The position numbers were made by a program, and so were the translations under genes. The notes under the pieces were generated by a model that was not told the DNA's origin, did not search any database, and worked only from the letters and a program-made list of their open reading frames with translations. 64,000 nt of DNA from Mycteria americana (lineage: Eukaryota > Chordata > Aves > Ciconiiformes > Ciconiidae), in NCBI RefSeq assembly GCF_035582795.1, contig NC_134366.1, positions 111,218,256-111,282,255 of the forward strand. The letters run 5' to 3'. Within the stretch, counting starts at the first letter, position 1. Every line of letters starts with the position of its first letter. Below are positions 10,920 through 25,900 of this stretch, piece after piece.

Positions 10920-13900
10920 GTAACGGCCTCCCTGCCCGGCCTGAGGAGAGGCCTCCGGGGGCCGTCGAGCGGGGAGCAGCGCTCTGCCGCCCCAGAGCTG
11001 CCTGCTCGTCCTTTGTCGCCTTGTCCGTGGGGGGTGGTTTGTTGTTTTCCCTGAACTCCCATTGCCCCTCTGGGAAACCCCTTTCACCCGCCTCAGGGCT
11101 CTGGTTTCCAGCTCCAAACTTGCCACAGCTCGGGCCTGCTGCCTCCTGGCCATGGTGCTCTCCTCTCCCTCCTCCGGCCCTACGGAGGGGGATATCTGTA
11201 GAGGTGATGCGCCTTGCGATAGGAAACAGGCGTTTTCAGGTGTACGGAAGGCCTAGGTTTAACGCACCGTTTTCTGTCTGGGTAGTGGGGCTTAAAGTTT
11301 GGTATGTGCTTGAGTTTAGAGGACGTAGTGTAATAAGCAGTAGCCTGTCTACAAAGTGCTAGTGAGCTTAGTGGCTAATGTGTGTATGTTCAGGGTAGTT
11401 AGGCTCTTGTAATAAATGGGAGGATTTCATTGTGGAAGGTGTGATTAGCTTAATTCTTACAGTACAGGTTCAGCTTCCAAAAATTTGAAGCACCCATCTT
11501 AGAAGCAAAGTTGAGAAGGCAGTTTTTTCTGCTAACCCATTTGTACAACCTTGGTTTTCATAGCTGTTTCTTCCCCCCCCCCTTTTTTTTTACCTGTAAA
11601 TGGGATGGATAATACCCACTTTTTAAAAAGACTTTGGAATTGTTAGCTGAGGAAAAAAACCAGATGTCAAAACATTACTGCCATTTCTATTTATCCCCGG
11701 ATATGCTTTAACACTTGGAGAAGGAGAACTTTCTATACATTCTTTGAAATAATTTGTTCCCTGACCAGTGAAAAAACAATAGTCATGTTGCAACTACTAC
11801 AGGCTATGAAAGTGAAAATACTCATACAAAACTTAGTCCCACAAATTGAAAGCTAATGAAATAGCAGTTGAGGTTGTTGTGCCTCTAAGCAAGAGCATCT
11901 GAGTTACTAGAAGTCTCTAAAGAGGGGGAGTAATAGTTGTAATTGATTTTTACCTTGGGCAGGCAAGCTTTGTCAATGCGGTGTAAAAGCATTTTGTTAA
12001 TAATTTAAAATCTTAGCACACACAATACTTGAAAAATAGTTTATGCAATGGATTTGCTGTTGTTTCTTCATACCTTAAGAATATTTTTGTTTTGGAAGAT
12101 GCAAAAATTCAGTACTTTTTTTGAAATGAAGCTTACAAAAGTGGTAGATATTATGTCGAAGTTTTCAAGGCATGTGTAGGCAACATTTCTCTTCAGAAAT
12201 TCCTTCCTGGGGTGAAGAAGAGGAGGATGCAAGGAGTGGTTAAAAAGAGAGCAAGGAGGACTGAATACAGGCAATGCAGGTTATGCTTGTACCAGGTACA
12301 GTGTGTTGCAAAATCCAGGATCCAGCTCCTGATCTGAATTACTCCTGTAGCTGGAGTCTGTGTAGGTATGTCCCTGTAGGGTATGCCCAAACTAGGTATC
12401 TTTGTGCCTTCAGCATAGACACAGGGCAGAATAGCCTAGGACGTGCTGCCCAGAAGGATACAGAAGTGGTAGTTCTGCTGCTATTGAACACGACTCGTGT
12501 CTCTAAATCCCTTTAATGGCTTTTGAAAAATGCAGTTTGTTACAGCCTCATCTTGTCACCTAAGTGTACTTCTTGATAATAATACACGAGTAAAACATTT
12601 GCTTGACCTTCAGGGCGTATTTGATATACAGTTACTTTTTTGTAGTTGTTAATTTTGTTAGTCTATTAGAGATTGGCACCCAAGCTGAAATGTGCATGTC
12701 TTTTTGTGTTATGCTTATAACAATTCCCACTAAAACTTAAGGGATTTTTTTTTTACATAGCACAGTTGACTATGTAGGGTAGAGTTGTTCTTTTCTGATT
12801 TTTATTTTTCTTTGAGTATAAACCCATCTTAAATCAAGAACGGTGTGCATTAAATGTACGTGGTACCCATGTACTTCAAAATTGGATTTTTTTTTTCCCC
12901 CAACGTTGATTGGTTGCTTAGAAACCCAGAGTTGGATTGACCAGATGTTGGAAAGTCATCTGTCAATACAAACCATCACTAATAGACTATACGGGAAGCT
13001 CTGCCTGCTCTGTGGCATCAGTGGGTATGAAGCGTAAGAATTTTATAAGGACTGAAACTCCATCTGAATATTTCTATGTGGTTTAATGATAGTATTTGCT
13101 TACAAAGTTCTTACTATCAGAAATCTTGGGAAAAATGTGTGGACAGTTGGATTGTAAGAATTTATTTGTGTTAGAAATATGCAAAGTTGCTTTCTTTAGT
13201 ATGAGAAAGTAATTTCTGTCCAAATTGTTATGTGTTAATGAGCACTAAAAACATTGATACCCATCTTGCCTGTTGAACTAACACTTATCTCGCAGAGTTG
13301 TGAGTATTTTAGCAGGGGAAAATCTGAAATGAGACTGTAACTGTGTTTCAAATATGATTCTGTTGTGTAGTCAAGGGAATTCTTTTTAAGCTTTGTCAGT
13401 TTTTGAGGAAGTTTCAAGGTATTGTTTTGTTATCTTCTAATAGCTTAGCAGAGTTGGGTGGCTCAAAAATATATCTGGAGTAATGTTGCAAAACAGAAGA
13501 TTAATCAGTGAGTTTGACTTACTGCAGGGGCCTATCTGGAGCTCGAGTATGGGGGCCACAGTGGTGCAGCTGTCTAACATTAATAGATCTCTACCAGATT
13601 CAGACTGATTTGGTGGTGCGGCACTATTCCCTCCTGACTACTGTGAGAGATTAATCATAGGAGAGACACCTATGAGTTTAGATAATGAGTTTTAATACCT
13701 GATCTCAGGTATTTTAACTTGGTGATAATTGTTCAAATTTGTGAACTGATACTAATGAGCTACCAAGTGATGTATTCCCTGAATCCTGTCTCAGTTGAGA
13801 CGTGGTGTCTAGGTGTGCACAATATGCATATTTCTTCATTTTGTGATGATGGGACTCCTAAAAGCTTTTCTTTTTTAGAAATAGGTCAAAGAGCTTTGCT

Positions 13901-16900
13901 GCCAGGCCTGGGGAATGTTCTGAAACTGTAAATGCTGGAATTAAAAGTCTGTATTTGACGCCTTCCATAAAACCGAAACCTAATTTGTGCATTGAGAGGT
14001 GAGTATGTCTTTAGTTCAACAGTAAGAGTGGAAGACCTGTTGCAGACTATAAGCCATCTTTTGACTGCTTACAGTTATTATGTTCATACCTTGGAGACTT
14101 CTATGTCATGTTTAGAGTCGAAAAGAAAAGATCTGCTTTCCTGGCCTACTTTGTGATCCTATGTTGACCTTCCAATGTTTTCTGGCATGGTTCTCCCTCA
14201 CTTCCTTTTCTAAATTCATATGAAGTATGTAGGTTTTCCAAGTCATATGAAGCCTTCAGCAACTCCTTTGCAAATCATGGGCTGTATTGTTCCTTGAGAA
14301 TAAAAATTGTTATTGTATTACTTCAATAAAAGCCAGTTTGGAATTAAACTTCTGATGTTCTCTTGATGCTTGTTGCTTTGTATAGAGGCTTAGGGTGGTG
14401 GAGTGGGATGAGGGGGGAGGAATAAAGTGGCTGCTGCGTATTTGCTGCAAGGTAAATGTTTCCCTCCCTGTTTGACAGTGACAGGGCACTTTCAATATAA
14501 TCATAAGTTGTTTTCTTCTTGAAGATCAGTTATGTTTCTACAAAAACATGTAAGAATATGTTACACAAAAGATTAATTAATTTTCTTTGTTTTACACATT
14601 TTGTAGCTTCCTGCATAATAATTTCTCTGTTTTCCATTGTATGGCCAGTTCAGTCCCTTATGCTGTTAGTTTGGTGTGAAAGACAAGAGGAAAAAAGAAA
14701 AATATTTTCTTTCTATCAGCTTCCTTCAAAGAAAAAATAATATGGTTGTAAAAACTACTGTTGAGAATTCTAGATCAAGCATATTATTTTAGCTAATTTG
14801 CAGCTTTTTAAGGGATCATTTCTAAATTCTCTCTGGAATAAATGCACTAACTGCTTTGGACTTACAGTGTTTGAGTTATTTCACATAATAACCGTGCAAG
14901 TTTTGGCACGGTCGCCTCTATTTTAGTGCAACTAAGATTCTGAGTTTTAATACAAACCTTGGAGTATTGGTGTTATTATCATTCTACGCTTGAAATCTAT
15001 ATGCTTCTGGAATAAAGTATTATAAATCAGCAACTGTTGTAAATGACACTATAGTAAATGGACAAGAGACACAGCTGAGGTGTTGACTTTCACAGCAGCT
15101 TGTATTTTCAGTGGTGATTTTGATGTTAACGTAGTCATGCTCCAAAAAGTTAGAGTATAAAATATCTCTTTTAAACTCTGTGCAGTTACCAGATACTACT
15201 CGAAGGGTATGAGGTTTCTGTCTGTTAATACAAAAATCACGGTGACTCATCTGTTGTAGTTAGGCTGGCACCTGCATTTCAGGCAGCCTTACAGAGGCAC
15301 AGAAACATTAAAGTTCTCAAGATGCCATTCAGGTCTTACTTTGAAATTCACATCTTTCTGTTGCATAAATGGAAACTGTATGAGACCCCTGAGCACACGT
15401 AGTTTGAAGATTTTGATGAGGTAGAGCATGAGCTCACTGTTGGACTAGGACATTTCTGTCTTGGTGCATCCTGAGACCTGACACTACAGTCAGGAGGAGA
15501 GTGAGTGTACGCAGTTCTGGCAAATGCTGGTGGTTATGGACTAAGTGCTAAAATCATGGTACAAGCAGTGAGAAACTGAAGTTGAATGAGATAGTTTCAT
15601 GTCAAACTGGGTTAAAGTTAACAAAGTTTAATGAAAATGCAAACCCATAACTTTTCACATAATTGTGCTGTGCCACTTGAGTAGGTTGTGGTGAATTGTT
15701 TTAAGCAAATGTTTTAGATCAGAGAGACAAGTCAGAACCCAAACTCTGCAAATTAACTCTTCAGGTGAGTTTTGATTTGCAAGATTTACAAGCTGGTAGT
15801 TTCTATCATCTCCTTTGGTTTGCTCTGGTTTGGGATTAAAATTCTTTGCTGTTGTCATTTCTGGAGTTTGCAGGCAAGTCTAACAGTATTTCTCTTGTTT
15901 TCCAGCATGCCATCAGAAATGCTGATGAAGGTATTTTCCTATTTGGATGCCGTGTCCCTGTTGTGTGTTGGTTGTGTGAATAAGTACTTCTATCATCTGG
16001 CCAATGACAAGTAAGGAAGAGGGAAGCATAAGTGCTGGTCTTAATCATGCAGCAGTTGAGTTTACCTGAGTTATGAGTCTTTCTAACTTGGTTTCACTGA
16101 TGTCAGAGCACTGATGCCCGTACCTACTGGCAGTTACTCTGCTGAAAATGGACTGCATAGCTCACAATACAATGTGTTGTGTGGAATTCTGGCTGTGCCA
16201 GCCCTGTTAAGTTTAACAGGAGTTATGAGGCGAAAACTAAATACAGTGTTTTGAAATGTTGCTATTACCATTTATTTTGTTCTAAAATGTGCATATATTT
16301 GTTTGTATTCGCATGCACCTGCACAGGCTTTTTGGTTCAGGCAGTCCTTAGTGGTGTGTAGCCAGTAGCTTTGCAGAATTGTCATAGCTTTCATCATTTT
16401 GAAGTCCTACTTATTTAGCTCTTTCATCAGGTTTTTGCAGAGGGTTTGATTTAGTCTGTTGATTCACTAGTGGGTTTTATCTGTTGCTCTTTCTGTCAAA
16501 TTTTGGTGACTTCTAAATGAAAACAAAAGGGGCGAAGATAAATAATGACACATTTTTTTGTAAGTGATTGCTTATACAGAGTTCACAAATTGCTCCTACC
16601 AGTATCATGATGATTTTGTGAAAGGATCAAGAGGAGAGACCCTGGTTGGTACACAATAACCCGGATGTCTGGTTATCCTTTTTTCCTAGGATTCTGCTGC
16701 ATTAGCATTGTATAAATGAGAAAATGTCTTCCTATATAGGAAGTTGCTGCATCTGGTATACATCCATTTCTCACTTATTTGCCAAAGCTTGTACAGTGAA
16801 TCGATTAAGATTGGCATTGAAATTCAATGGGAATTTCAAGGGAATTTAAAGGGAAGGCCATAATCCAGATTTATTTTTTGAGGCTGTCAGCAGGTGCATG

Positions 16901-19900
16901 TAGATAAAAATTGCGTAGTTGACACAATTTGTATATCTTAATATGCATTTTCCACTTCAGGATAGCAAGGTAGGATAAAATCATTGTGGCTGTTCAAGGG
17001 AAGCTGATTCATCTGTCTCCATCTCAACAATGTCTGTTTCCATTTTCTAATCTTGACAGAGATTACTGTATGTGCACAAATGGGATTCGAGGAAGAGATA
17101 CTTTCCCTTATCTGGGAGACTGACTGGTTCAGTGGGACCAGGTCACTTCTTCCCGCTGGATTTCCATAGACCTTCTTGAGTCCCTGAATCTTGTGGTTAA
17201 TTAACAGAAGTTTTAATTGAAGTCCCTGCATATCTCTGTGACAAATCTGATCTCAGTTTTTAGGCAGAGTATCTTTTTGAGGATATTTCTGCTGTTCTGA
17301 ATGTAGAGGATGCTGTCCTTGGTGCAACAGGACCATCAGTCTTTCATTGTGATATATGTGTGCTGCCTAATGCAGTGCTTTGTCTTTGGGCTCTTCAAAT
17401 AATGTCTGCGCTGATGTCTTCAATGTAACTGTTGAAGGCAAGAAAGTGTTTCTGACCCCCCTTTCTGCATACCCCTTGCCTCAGCATGTGATATTATTCC
17501 AGCCTTCCTGTCATGCAGTGTGGGAAGCTCACATGGTCTGTCTGAAAGCCTGAGGGTTTTGATCACCAGCAGAAAGTGCTTGTGTAAGAGGAAGTGAGAA
17601 GCCAGAGCACAGGGGAAGATCTTTTTGCCTTGCCCAGATCTTTTTGCCATTGTAGTTAAGTGATGACTGACAATGGTGCATGTCTGATTCTGGCATTTGA
17701 GTTAGCAGTAAGAGGTTGGGTTGGCTTGTTGTAACAAAGTCCGGTAAGAAGCCTTGAGATGAATATTATGCTTAACACTTTGAGGCAAAAGTGGCATGTA
17801 TTCTGCTGTGAAGGAGGCAAATTCGCGCTTCCCTCTTTGATGCCTTTTTGTTTGTCTGCCCTGAATTCTTCAGAAGTTGAGGATGAAGAGGGATTGATAC
17901 CTCCCTAAACATTTGAGATTCCAAGTCCCCCTTTCTTTCTCCTCTGCCTCCCTGCCCTGCCTGAATTTTTGACTTGCTTGAACTGATTTCTTATCTGCTT
18001 GCACAATGCTGTTTTGGGAAAGGAAGAAGCAATATGTAACTGAGAGTGAGGAGAAGGATGGTAGGTATTGGTGGCAAGTCTGTCTTCGTTCAACTTACAT
18101 TGCCTGAGACTGTACCTTCAAAATGCAGGAAATGCCTACTACTAACCCCTGTCTTTTCAGCATCATGCAGCTAGATGCTGAGTATCTCTCCCCATGAAAG
18201 AAAGGATGTCTGCCTTGGGAAGGGGTTTCCAGTTCGCAGGAGAGGGTTATAGGAGGACATCTTACTGGACTTTTTAGGCTGAATAAGACCAGTTGGATGA
18301 TACACAGCTCAATTTCCCCCGATGATGCTGTGTCAAGGACATCTCTCCTCTCTTTTCATCATCCCACAATTCTTAGCTGCTTTGGAGTTAAATAAGAATT
18401 TCCTCCCTCCATCAGAAATGTTTTATACTATCTGATAACTGGGTTATCTTTTCTTTTCTGGTCTCAAAATTGAAGTATCTTAAACCTTTGTTTTACTTGT
18501 GGGATTGTTCTTCATGTCCGTGTCTCCCCCTCCGATTTTGGTGAAAGGAAGCTCATGTTGTCTGTGAACCCCCCTTTAACAGTCATAGAAGCTTATGGGT
18601 CTGTGTGTTTTGAACAGCTTTGACTCAAAAAAGTGGCAGGGGGAGGTTGTACATATATCTACAGAGCAGCAGGCTGGAAGGTTTTTGCAAAATTCCTGAG
18701 TACGTTTGCATCAATAACAAAGAGTCTGGCTCTCGGCATGGGGGACTTTTCTTAGCAGCTGATGAAATGAGAGTGGTTTTCATGGGTTGGAGGCAGTGTG
18801 GCATGGATTCAGTCCCTGAATGCTTTAATGCTTTAAGGAGGGGAAAAATGCATTACAAAGCACGTTAGTGTAAGTTTGCCTGGGGATAAGTGAGGACTAG
18901 TAAAGGTAATCTTGCTGATAAATGGTAGAGAATTTCTCTTGAGAATTTGTTTCTGTTGCCATTAATTTTCTTTAGTGCAGTTATGTAGACTGTGTGGCTA
19001 ACACTTTAAAATTAGAAAACTTATTGGAAACCTTTATTCACAGATTGTTGTTTGAATTCTTGTAACTGCTTGTACTCAATATTCCCTGAATTGTCCTAGA
19101 GATACTGGTGTGTGTGGGGGTGGAAATATGACCTCATATTTTTCCTAACAGGAAAGAAGGGAACCCATCATTCCTGTTGCATATTTCTTTGATCTCTTCA
19201 AAAAGACATCTCTTCTATGAGCTTTTCAAAAGAGAGTGCAGAAGGGATTGACATCACAGTGGTACCGCCACCAAACATAGGTGATTCTAATTGTCCTCCT
19301 CCACCCCACTTTCAGCTGGATCTGTGTGAGAAACTTGAGGGGTCCAGATTGTCTTTGTTGAGTAAGAGGTATTAAAACACTTTTTCCACTAGCTGATTTT
19401 GTGTGAGGAGGATGCATCATTGTTCAGAGGTGGAATTTTCAAAAGTAACTGCTTAACCTTAATCAGTTTTAAGTCGCTGAGTATGGCTACGCTGTCTCTG
19501 AGCTTCATCCTGGATCCTGTATTTTCAGGAAGACAGACAAGACTTACCTTTTCTTTGTTTCCCCATGGTAGCTTTCTCTCAGATATGTACCGTTTTGTTT
19601 TGTTGTTTTTTAAAAAATCTGCTTCAGTGAGTGTCTGTGAAGGAAGTAGCAGCATAAGAGGAAGGAAGGCTTTTTAAAAACCACATACTCTAGTATGCTA
19701 TTGAGAGGTGTAAAGCAGTGGGAAATTCCCAATATATGATGATCCTACTTTCTACAGCACTAGTCAAACATTTTCTGTGTATGTAGTTGAGGTGTTTATC
19801 TACCTTACTGGCGTATTGTAAGATTTAACTGAATAACTTTTTTCCTTTTTTTTTTTTCTCTTCTCCCTGTGGTAAAGCAGAAAGTTGTAAGTGGATCTTA

Positions 19901-22900
19901 TTTGGTATGTATAATCCAGAACATGAAATGTGTTCAGAGATTCCATATTCTTTGAGATAACCTAGTAAGCCCATGAGAAATGCTGACATCTAGCATCTTT
20001 TGGTTCCTGAGCCTTCATGTTTGCACCAGGGAAACTGACCTCATATGAGCTGTTGGAAGGTCAAAATGGGGAAAAGTGTACAGCTATGCCTTTGGATTTT
20101 CTTAACCTAGTACCTAGGAGGCTACAGTTTCTGGTGTCCTATAAACTTAGATTTAGATCAAACCCAGTTTGCTGATAATCTAGGACTTCATATTTTTCTG
20201 CTAACTTTATGCCCAGTGGTAGCCAAGACATGCATATAAGAATAATTAAGTAACTATTCTTGAAATTTATGTGGTTTTCCTCTTTATTCTACTTTTATTT
20301 TCAGTGGAATCTGGCTGAAAATCTATTCCAGTAGTTTTCAACCAAAAAGGACAATTTGGAAAATGAAGTCTGAACGAACAGAAACTGTTTCCTTGGGCTG
20401 TGCTGCTCTACATGATAGAAGGCCTGGGTACTGGAAGAAAGAATACATCTTCAAACAAATAGCTGCTGTCAAAACTAGAGTAATGCGACTTGTTAAACCT
20501 GTAGATCCTTATACAGGTCTTCCATGTAAAAACAAAGAAGCTATGAAGTAAGCAATGCCTTGTCACAGAAGATGTTTACTCGAAAACAATGCACAGAATA
20601 CTAATGGCTTTGCAAATGCTGGGGGGATATGGAAATAGAGCTATAAAATGTATATCATAATGGGAAGATATGATGATAGCCTATAAATGACCTAGCCTGA
20701 GAAACATAAGTAGCAGTTAGTAGAAATTTAAAAATTCTGTTGGAAGTGTAGTTTTAAGTTTTGTTACTTTGAGAATCTTTTTTTTGAAACACCTCTCTCC
20801 CATCTCAATTCCTAAATAACAGAGTCTCTGGCTTGAGTTGGATAATTGTTCTTAAGGACAAAAATGGAAAGGAACATGTAATGGAGAAGGCAAACCTATC
20901 ATTTAAGGACACATCTGTTACTATACTTTGGCATAGTAGAAATTGGCCATGCTTAGACATCCTGTCAACCCTAAAACTATTTGGAGTTATACCATTGCTT
21001 CCTGACCAAAGCAGAGCTCCCAGCAAGAATGGGTGAGTTTTAACATAGGATTTTTGAGGTGTTTTAGGTGTAACTGGTTGATAATGTGTCTGTAGGACCT
21101 ATCTGACCTTGGTTTGACTTAACAAGTTAATTCTTTCTTAGAAAGCCTCTCTGTAGTATTTCTTCCAAAGCATATGTCCTCTTCATTGGTAGAGCTTTTT
21201 AGCAAGAAATAGATATAATCCAGCAAGCTATGACATTAATTCATAGGTTAATGTAGCTACTGGCATGCAAGATACAGATGGATAGGTCCTGCCTTGGAAA
21301 GCTGAATTTAAGGTATAGCTACAAATGAGCATGAAACAAACATGTAAATCTAGGAGAACTGAATGTGAGACATTTAGATTGGAACAGTTCATCAGTGTTT
21401 ATGTGGCTACAGTCAGGTAGTCTATGTTACTAACATTTATTTTTTTCTATCTGATAGGTGTGTATGTGAATTTAGGGAATTTGGTGTTTGGCTGTGTGCA
21501 CAATATAAGTACATGCATATAAAAAAAAATACTCCACAGCACAATGTAGGATAGCTGTTGTTTTGTAACTTGAGTGTGTACAATATTTTTCTGGCATTAT
21601 ATTCTGAGAAAAGATGTTTAAATTAAAAGTGTGTATGTGAGGTATGTACGTATTTGGTTGCTGTCAAGGAGTTTTCCACATGTCTGGGTCTTATGTGTCA
21701 TTTTAGTATATGCAGTATCAGCTACATGCTTCTTACACAAAACCCCTAGCAGTAGAGCTCTGAAAAGAGAGAGTTATTGTTCACCTGCAAAAAACGTGGT
21801 TCCTCAAGCAGAAGCAAAGTATTTGTGTAAAAAAATCAAGAGAAGCCTTTTGTGTAAAGTCAGCTAAACAAGTCTTGCAGTTGAATTATGTGGGGGATGT
21901 AGTTGTTTTACCGAGATGATGAGTCGTATGTAGAAAATAGTAAAAGAAAGCTTGCAGGCAGTTAGTGTATTTATTTCACCAAATCAGAAGTTGTTAGAGC
22001 TTGTGAGTATACATGAAGGTAATGATTTCACAAATATCAGAATGTTACTCGGAATGTTAAGACTATAAGGAGCTAGTGCAGGGATTTCGGGAAAGTCCCT
22101 GTATTTATACCAGCCCGATTGACTTAAAAGATGGAAAGGGTTGATGTCCCATCCCTGCCCCAAATCTTACAGTTCAAGGTAATGGGATGAAGTTCCTGTC
22201 GGTTGCTGTCTTCCTAGTGGTGTGTAGTGGTAGGTGATACTGCTGTGATACTATTGGGAAATCTGGGAACAGTTTTGAATACAATAAGAGCCTAAGTCTG
22301 TGAAGGGTTTTAGAAAGAGTTATTTCTCCATTCTGAATAGGTAGCGCAGACTCTGCTTTCTGCCCTTTTTTATGCATCATTAGCCAATAAGAATGCCTGT
22401 GAAGTATGAGCTTTAGTTAAAGGGTGTTATGGAGCTAAATTGCTTTAATTACAGGCAAATTCTAGAAATAATTTTCTAAAAAAGGAAAGCTTCCTCTAAC
22501 AGAAACTTTTAATTTATTATGTGTACAGTTTGATCCTTTCCTTGGAATTTTGCTTCTGTGGAGGAAGAATTTACCTTCTTAGTAGCTTACTTCATACTGA
22601 CAAATGTTCACTGATTCCATCTAGTACCACATAGTTATTAAAAACAAATTACAAAGTAATTCTGTGGCTATTTTGAAATATTGGGCAAGCATATAAGTTT
22701 TTCTTCTTTTTTAAGTAGTATATTAGGCCATCCTATGGTGGCTTTTGTTTCTTTTCGTGTTAGGTGTTGAGATCCTGCTAGTATGCTGTAGTTGTTCAGA
22801 AGTAAAGTTTATGGCTGTGCATGCTGAATGCTTTCAAAACCGTTTTCATCATGTGCTGTTGATCAGACTTCAGAGTTAAAAATGAAATTAGGCTGAACTT

Positions 22901-25900
22901 TTATGTAAATAAGGAGACATAGTCTTGTTGCTACATTCTGTGTGTTCTTTTCAAAGACCTCGTCGACGTTCCTTAATTGCTGAATACCATCTTGCTAACC
23001 TGACTGAAAGCAGTGTAGCAGTTGGTGCTGATAAACTTGTCCAGCTCTTCAGTCTGAATCCAGGACTCTTAGTAGGACTTTGGAGGGTAAGATAACATTC
23101 TGTTTCAATACTTTATTATGACTTGAAGAAACAGATTCTTTTGCCTTGTAGTTTGGGATTCTGGGAGTTTTTTTGGGTGGTTTTTTTTAATCTTCCTTTT
23201 TTTCTTTGGATTTTGAAAGGTCTTGTCTAAACTAAGAAGAAAATATAGGTAGGGACAGCTAGTTGATGATTTATTGTATTCTAAGGAGCTGTTGCAGGCG
23301 TATCTGTACTTTTCAAAAAAATGCACCTCTAATTAAAAGCACAATTATTTATCATAGTATATTAGATGCTGTACTGATCTTATTTCTGTGTTCAGTTGTA
23401 TCTATTTTGCAGTCTTCACATGCCAAAATTTGATATCCTAAAGACATTTTAAATAGAACCGTTTGAGGACAGACATGCTTCTCCCCTGACTCATGCCTTG
23501 CCCTGTCTCCATCACTCAAAGTGATGAATTCCCACAAGGCAACTTTGCTAGTTGTTTCCTTTAATCTACATCACCAGGTAGTCGTATCCTGCTCCAGCAG
23601 TAGGAGTGCTGTAAATCGTGCCCTTTTGGGGATATTCAATTTTTGGTATTAAGTGTCTAAGTTAAGGGGTTAGTCTCTGTAGGCTGTGTGTAGAGATGAA
23701 TGTCTTCAGAGAGCAGTGCAGAACATTTGAAGTAGACTTCTACTCTAAAGGAATCTGCGTCTTTGCACTAAATACACTGGGACCTAGGTGTCTGTCTGAA
23801 GTTGCATACAGTTAGGTGCTATGGAAGTCTGTCATCTCAGTTGTTCTGCTCTTGGACTGAATTCAGAGGTGGCAGCCCTTTCTTCCTCCCCCAGCCATGT
23901 TAATGATGTAGACATATTATTTGGCACTGGCAAGGAACTTCCCTCAGGGAGCCTGTGAACAGTTGCTTTAAGCTGTGTCTCATTTCCAGCTGGAAACTCT
24001 TGCTACCTCAAATGTGCACAATGACCAGAGGAATTGTTTAAAACCACAGAAGGAATATTTGTTTCACTCTGACTTAAAGGTGTCTGTTTCCTAGAAAACT
24101 TGAGACTGGCTGATTTGCATGAGCCTATTACGGGTTGTCTTAATCTATGAAAAGCTCCAATAAGTGAACAAGCTCTTTCTTTCATATCTTCAGAAGTTTA
24201 GTAGATTGGTGTCCCTGTGTGTGTTGTCCCTATGGTCTTGCTAGTGTGTTACGCCTTCCCATGCTTGGAAAGAGAATGCTTTCAGCACCTGGAAATGGTT
24301 CAGTCATAACTAAGTTCCAAAAAGTTATTAAGCATCGAGTGCCTCACTCTAGCATATTGTTCCTCCTTACTTTTTTGAACAGCTGTTCTTATTCTCTGTG
24401 TGGGCAGGGTAACATTAGGCAGTTAACTGTAGATGGGTGTAATAATCGTAAATTCCATGCATCTCGGTTTTTTACACAAAGCTTAGCTGCGTAATAGAAA
24501 TTGTTGATGCCAGTAGTTTGACAGCCGAGGACAGGTTATGTGGCCCTTCTGGTATTTGGATGGAGAAAGACTGAGAGGCTCTATGTGATTGATAAATCTC
24601 TGTCGTTATATCTTTTATAGCTGTAATTTTGCACTACAAAAGTACAGGAGTAGCTAAAAAAAAAGTTTGAGTAGGGGATGTCATTTTCTGTTTGGTAAAC
24701 CAGAAAGATGAAAACAATAGTTGCCTGCTTTTCAGGACAGTAATAGACTGCTGGCAGTGATAATTTTGCTATCGACTTACATGTTTGCAAATGTAGGACT
24801 TAAAAATGCATTTTTCTTTTTTTTTTTTAAAAAAAAGCTGAATTCCTAGCATTGTGTTCTTGAAGTAAATAGATACTTTTGGCTCTGTTTGTTTGGTTCT
24901 CATACTGAGCTCTGGTTTTCCTTGAGCTATATAGACCTATAGAAGGTATGCCTAATTGTTTTCCCAGGAGTATGTAATCTGGTGAAGACATCTGGGGTTT
25001 TACTTTGAAATTCAATATTTCTAATGAATAGATCTGTATTCCTCACTGATGTTAGCCCTCTTTGCAAATAGTTCCTTATATATGAAAAGAAACTTGATGC
25101 TTAGGTATTTAGTAGCTGGGAGTAAGGCCTGTTTGACTCTTTTTAGGTATCCGGTTTAAAGTGGTAAGTAGAAGCTAGAGAAGTACAATTCATGGATTGC
25201 TGCTGATAACTTTTGTCCTGGCATAGCTAGTTTACCTCCCTTGCCCCATAATATAGAAATGCTGTGATCTTTTACATATATTCTGTACTTTTGTGGAAAG
25301 ACGGGAGCAGTTATAGGAGTCGAAGTGTTAAAGCAAGCCATTATTAACATTATTACAGTAACTGGCAGAGTAATAAGCAGCAGCATTTATCTATGAATTT
25401 TAATGCTCAGGAAGACCTTGTGGAAAAAAAGTATTTCCAGATGAAAATACATCTACTTTAATTAACTTTTCAGGAGGAAAATGAAATTGCTTTTGTTATG
25501 GCAAGTCTTCATTATCATCAACTTCTTGAGAGAAGCACTTTGGGTTCTGCTACTGTGTAAGTTTTGGCTTCTCCTTTGTGGGTAATAAAGATAACCTTTT
25601 GAATAAAGCTTTGAGTTTTACAGTTAAAATTGGCTGCTGGTAAAGAGGTTTATTTATAGGCAGTAATTAACTATTCTTGCTTAATATAAACAACAGTTAT
25701 CGTAACTATATATAAAGCTGTAGAAGTATTTTCATACTAAAATGTTGCCATTGTTATGCTCTTAAGGAGATAATTTAGTCATACAAGTGTAGTAGTACTT
25801 GCTGTATTGAGAAAGTTGGAAATACACTGCCCATACTTTCTCCCTTTTCACAAGCAGTCTTTTTATTCCCTCTTCCTATCTGAAAGACGTAGAAAAGAGG

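Larger units (their letters stand above)
9440..11000. promoter_or_regulatory. CpG island with shared head-to-head promoter of TIMM21 and FBXO15
   Basis: A sharp change to G+C-rich, CpG-dense sequence within an otherwise A+T-rich window; edges were judged by eye. It covers both first exons and the 1,062 bases between the two start codons (9679-10740). No TATA box was seen at a suitable distance from either gene. Sp1-type GC boxes occur at 10049-10057 (GGGGCGGGG) and about 10286-10296. ATGGCGG or its complement, the core of YY1 sites, occurs near 10014-10020 and at the FBXO15 start. This suggests a TATA-less, dispersed-start bidirectional promoter. The actual start sites cannot be fixed from sequence. 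Confidence 0.85.

Noticed and set aside
10171-10923. A 250-codon plus-strand frame read as a single-exon gene
   Set aside because: Its last part is FBXO15 exon 1, ending at the GTAACG donor. The upstream part is CpG-island sequence with few stop codons because of high G+C, and its residues resemble no family.
20818-20824. An alternative acceptor two bases away at FBXO15 exon 4
   Set aside because: Sequence AACAGAG leaves two possible readings of the junction, but only an exon start at 20823 keeps the frame into VSGLSW and agrees with the phase from exon 3.
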